Source: Euryarchaeota archaeon UBA258 (lineage in GTDB: Archaea > Thermoplasmatota > Poseidoniia > Poseidoniales > Poseidoniaceae). From it: DNA of 16,678 nt. Location: the NCBI GenBank assembly GCA_002502605.1, contig DAPR01000044.1:1-16678 (forward strand), written 5' to 3'. Below, piece after piece: positions 14,445 to 16,678 of this stretch; position 1 is the stretch's first letter; each line of letters opens with the position of its first letter. A program made the translations under genes and the position numbers. The notes beneath the pieces were generated by a model. That model saw only the letters and a list, made by a program, of their open reading frames with translations. It ran no database searches and was not told the origin of the DNA.

Positions 14445-16678
14445 GCGGTTGCTTCTTCTGCATCATCACCGGCTTCTTCCGGTGCTTCAGCAGCAGGTGC
14501 TTCCGACTTCATTGCTTCATCAGTTTCGTCTTCAGTCATCATCAAACGAACGCCGTTCACAAGTGCAACGACCGCTCCAAGGTAAATCAGAACGGTGATG
14601 TAATCTGCGATGTTATCGAAGTTGGTCCAGTAGCCAAGCATCTCCTGATTGGTCACAATTGAAGATTCCAGGGATTCAGCATCCTCATCAGAGATTTCTC
14701 CGCTCGACTTAATCATGAACACCGGTTGAAGATCGTCAATGGTTGGAGCGACGTTCATCGATGTGATTGGTCGTGTGTCAAGGTAGAAGTGAGAGGTTGA
14801 CTCTCCGGCAATGGCTGCTCCACTGAGTTGTTCAACGCTCATTGATACTTCGCTACCAAAGTAGACTGGGAGGGCACCTGGCACTGCATCAAGCAGGGTG
14901 TCAGTGTCCAAGAGCTTGGCTTGGATGCTGCGAGTCAATGGATCAAGGGAGGCGGTGCAGTCGTCGACTGGGATGCCCTTGAGGGTTGATTCTCCTTCAC
15001 AAACGATTTCTGCAGTAGCGTAGCCCGAGAGGTCGACGCGGTTGTCGCCATCAGCGAGGAAACCACCAATGGTACCTGCCCGTGTTTCTGCTGCCACCAA
15101 GCCGAAGGTGTTCATTTCCTTGGCTGGGTCCTTCCAAGAGAAGAATGAGCTGTCGTCAATGGCGAGGGTTGTGCCCTTGTCGCAATCTGAAGATTCACCT
15201 GTGCAGATGGTGTATGTGGTTCCAGTTGAAGCAACAATGCCACCAGATCCATAGTAGGTTGCGTTCGATTCAAGGCTCGTCCAACCAACGGTCATGTCCA
15301 TTGGGTTACCGCTTGCGAGGAAAGCAGACACAGGGTCGTGCCATCCGAGCAGCCAGTTGTTGAATTCCATGCTGAGGTAAGGGGATGTTCCAAAGGAGTC
15401 CACGAGGAATCCTGGAACAAAGTCGCCAAAGATAGCGCCAAACATGAATGCGCGCATTGCTGCGGCTGCATTTTCATCAACGCCATAGAGCATAGCCACG
15501 GTGGAAGTGTTCCATTCCATTGGCGTGCCTGGGCCCATGGTAGCAAAGTCGATTGGAGGGGTCATGCCGCTCAATTCACCGTAGAGGAACAGGGTTGCTC
15601 CAATGGAGGTGGTGAGGCCGAGTGGGCCATAGAGGGCGTTTCCGGATTGTGCCTGTGAAAGATCGACGGCTGGTGCACCCTCGCTTCCGGGCACAAGTGC
15701 TGTACCCCATGCTCCGCCCATGTTGAGGGAGTTGGTGAGGTAAGGATCGCCGACTGGGCTCATGCCACCGAAGGTTTGGTTGACGAATTGTTCGGCGTTC
15801 ATGGTACCAACGCTTCCGAGGAGGCCGAGTTGCACTGAGGTAGCAGAGGTTGCCCATCCGCCAGCCCAAGTTGCGATTGCACCATATTGTTCCATGGTGA
15901 GATTGTATGCAGCCATAGCGTCTGCAGGCTCCATGGTGAGGAAGGCAGCAAGACCGAAGCCTGTGCCGTCAGCGTTTGTAGCAATGAGCCCTGTTGGTGT
16001 AGCGGTCAAGTGACCGGCAACCATGAGGGCGATACCGTTTGCACCAGCGAAGTCGACACCCAAGAGGTTGTGAAGTCGGCTGGTGATGTCATCGTTGTTG
16101 CTTGCGTTGAAGTCTGCTCCACCGCCTGCTCCGGCAAAGATGGTGCCAGCTGCAGCGTACATGACCCAGTCACGGACGAATGTTTCGTAGAAATTTGGAA
16201 CGGCTGTGTCAGGTGTTCCGTCACCAGTAGTATCGACTACTGAATCAACGCTCACGTAGCCATAGGTGGTTGCTCGCTGCATCACTGTTGAGTTTGCTGG
16301 GTCCATCATGACATCAGCAACCAACATTTCAGGCTCACCCATTCCGACAAAGGCAACGGGGCCAAGTGCTGTCTTCAACGAGATGTTGAATGCTGGATCA
16401 GCTGGATGGTAGGTGCCCATCATGGCAGCGTCTAAGTCTCCAGAGGCCCAGTTTGTGTTTGTGTCGTTGAGAGTTGTATTGTTGTTAATTGCGTAGATGT
16501 AGGCGGCAGTATCAGAGTTCTTCCATTCGTTGGCAGCCATCAATGGCATTTCTCCAGCCCAAGTGGTGCATGGAATTTCGCCCACTCCTGGAGCCATACA
16601 CATGGCAGCAGCCGTTGCTGTTCCCGCTTGTGTGGTGTTCATGTCTTGGTTGATCATTTGGGCAGCGAAGCCGACCTT
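14441..16678 (-). CDS. Large membrane-anchored extracellular protein with CD36/LIMP-2/SR-B-like C-terminal half (partial, 5' end outside window)
   Basis: The frame is open to the window edge, so the N-terminus is missing and 745 residues are visible. Numbering from the first ATG (16657), residues 1-420 are Ala/Gly/Met/Thr-rich and unrecognised. From about 420 on, CD36-family hallmarks appear in order: FNNWLLGWHDP (432-442; CD36 has ELLWGYRDP), TVGWTSLESNAT (456-467), YTICTG (482-487), LKGIPV (559-564; identical in CD36), LPVYFGS (596-602), FYLDTRPIT (624-632; CD36 has YLDIEPIT) and LQPVFMIKSSGEI (643-655; CD36 has PILWLNETGTI). A transmembrane helix (about 684-706) and a short acidic tail follow. 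Six cysteines could form disulfides. CD36 family proteins bind or transport lipids through an extracellular tunnel; a lipid role here is inference. The family call rests on motif order read by eye. Confidence 0.7.
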   Translation of the reverse strand, partial: KVGFAAQMINQDMNTTQAGTATAAAMCMAPGVGEIPCTTWAGEMPLMAANEWKNSDTAAYIYAINNNTTLNDTNTNWASGDLDAAMMGTYHPADPAFNISLKTALGPVAFVGMGEPEMLVADVMMDPANSTVMQRATTYGYVSVDSVVDTTGDGTPDTAVPNFYETFVRDWVMYAAAGTIFAGAGGGADFNASNNDDITSRLHNLLGVDFAGANGIALMVAGHLTATPTGLIATNADGTGFGLAAFLTMEPADAMAAYNLTMEQYGAIATWAGGWATSATSVQLGLLGSVGTMNAEQFVNQTFGGMSPVGDPYLTNSLNMGGAWGTALVPGSEGAPAVDLSQAQSGNALYGPLGLTTSIGATLFLYGELSGMTPPIDFATMGPGTPMEWNTSTVAMLYGVDENAAAAMRAFMFGAIFGDFVPGFLVDSFGTSPYLSMEFNNWLLGWHDPVSAFLASGNPMDMTVGWTSLESNATYYGSGGIVASTGTTYTICTGESSDCDKGTTLAIDDSSFFSWKDPAKEMNTFGLVAAETRAGTIGGFLADGDNRVDLSGYATAEIVCEGESTLKGIPVDDCTASLDPLTRSIQAKLLDTDTLLDAVPGALPVYFGSEVSMSVEQLSGAAIAGESTSHFYLDTRPITSMNVAPTIDDLQPVFMIKSSGEISDEDAESLESSIVTNQEMLGYWTNFDNIADYITVLIYLGAVVALVNGVRLMMTEDETDEAMKSEAPAAEAPEEAGDDAEEATA

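Noticed and set aside
1..16678. CRISPR arrays, tRNA or rRNA genes, insertion sequences
   Set aside because: No regularly spaced repeats, cloverleaf-like segments, transposase motifs or terminal inverted repeats were seen on either strand, and almost no non-coding space is available.

Overview
The window looks like part of a marine planktonic euryarchaeal genome, most likely Marine Group II (Candidatus Poseidoniales) or a close relative. This is inferred from gene content, not from a search. It carries an archaeal-type MCM helicase, GatE (the archaea-specific Glu-tRNA(Gln) amidotransferase subunit) and archaeal/eukaryotic-type PTH2 peptidyl-tRNA hydrolases. It also has several secreted or membrane-anchored proteins, moderate GC, very tight gene packing and weak Shine-Dalgarno signals of the GGTGG/GAGGTG type. 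I saw no tRNA, rRNA, CRISPR array, insertion sequence or intein.

Layout. Positions 1-1103 (+) hold the tail of an unrecognised gene and a secreted thioredoxin-fold protein with a CxxC active site and a sorting-signal-like C-terminus. Positions 12028 down to 1094 (-) are one dense co-directional block, in transcription order: MCM, GatE, a membrane-anchored beta-propeller with a DUF4430-like tail, an ECF-transporter S component, two tandem PTH2-family proteins, threonine aldolase, and a large unrecognised 808-residue protein with an N-terminal zinc-knuckle motif. Gaps in this block are at most about 45 nt and two joints overlap. Positions 12235-14436 (+) hold an alpha/beta-hydrolase esterase and PurM. 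Positions 14441-16678 (-) hold the C-terminal 745 residues of a large membrane-anchored extracellular protein that runs off the window.

How they work together. MCM, GatE and the PTH2 pair are replication and translation housekeeping genes. The DUF4430 propeller and ECF S component between them look like a vitamin-uptake module, with cobalamin as best guess. LtaE and PurM serve one-carbon, glycine and purine metabolism.

The most striking item is the last gene. Its C-terminal half carries, in order, several hallmarks of the CD36/LIMP-2/SR-B scavenger-receptor family, followed by a C-terminal membrane anchor and a short acidic tail. That family is known mainly from eukaryotes, and an archaeal version would be a good candidate for an undescribed lipid-binding or lipid-uptake receptor. 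The tandem PTH2 pair, whose members have each lost a different part of the consensus, is the second most interesting signal.
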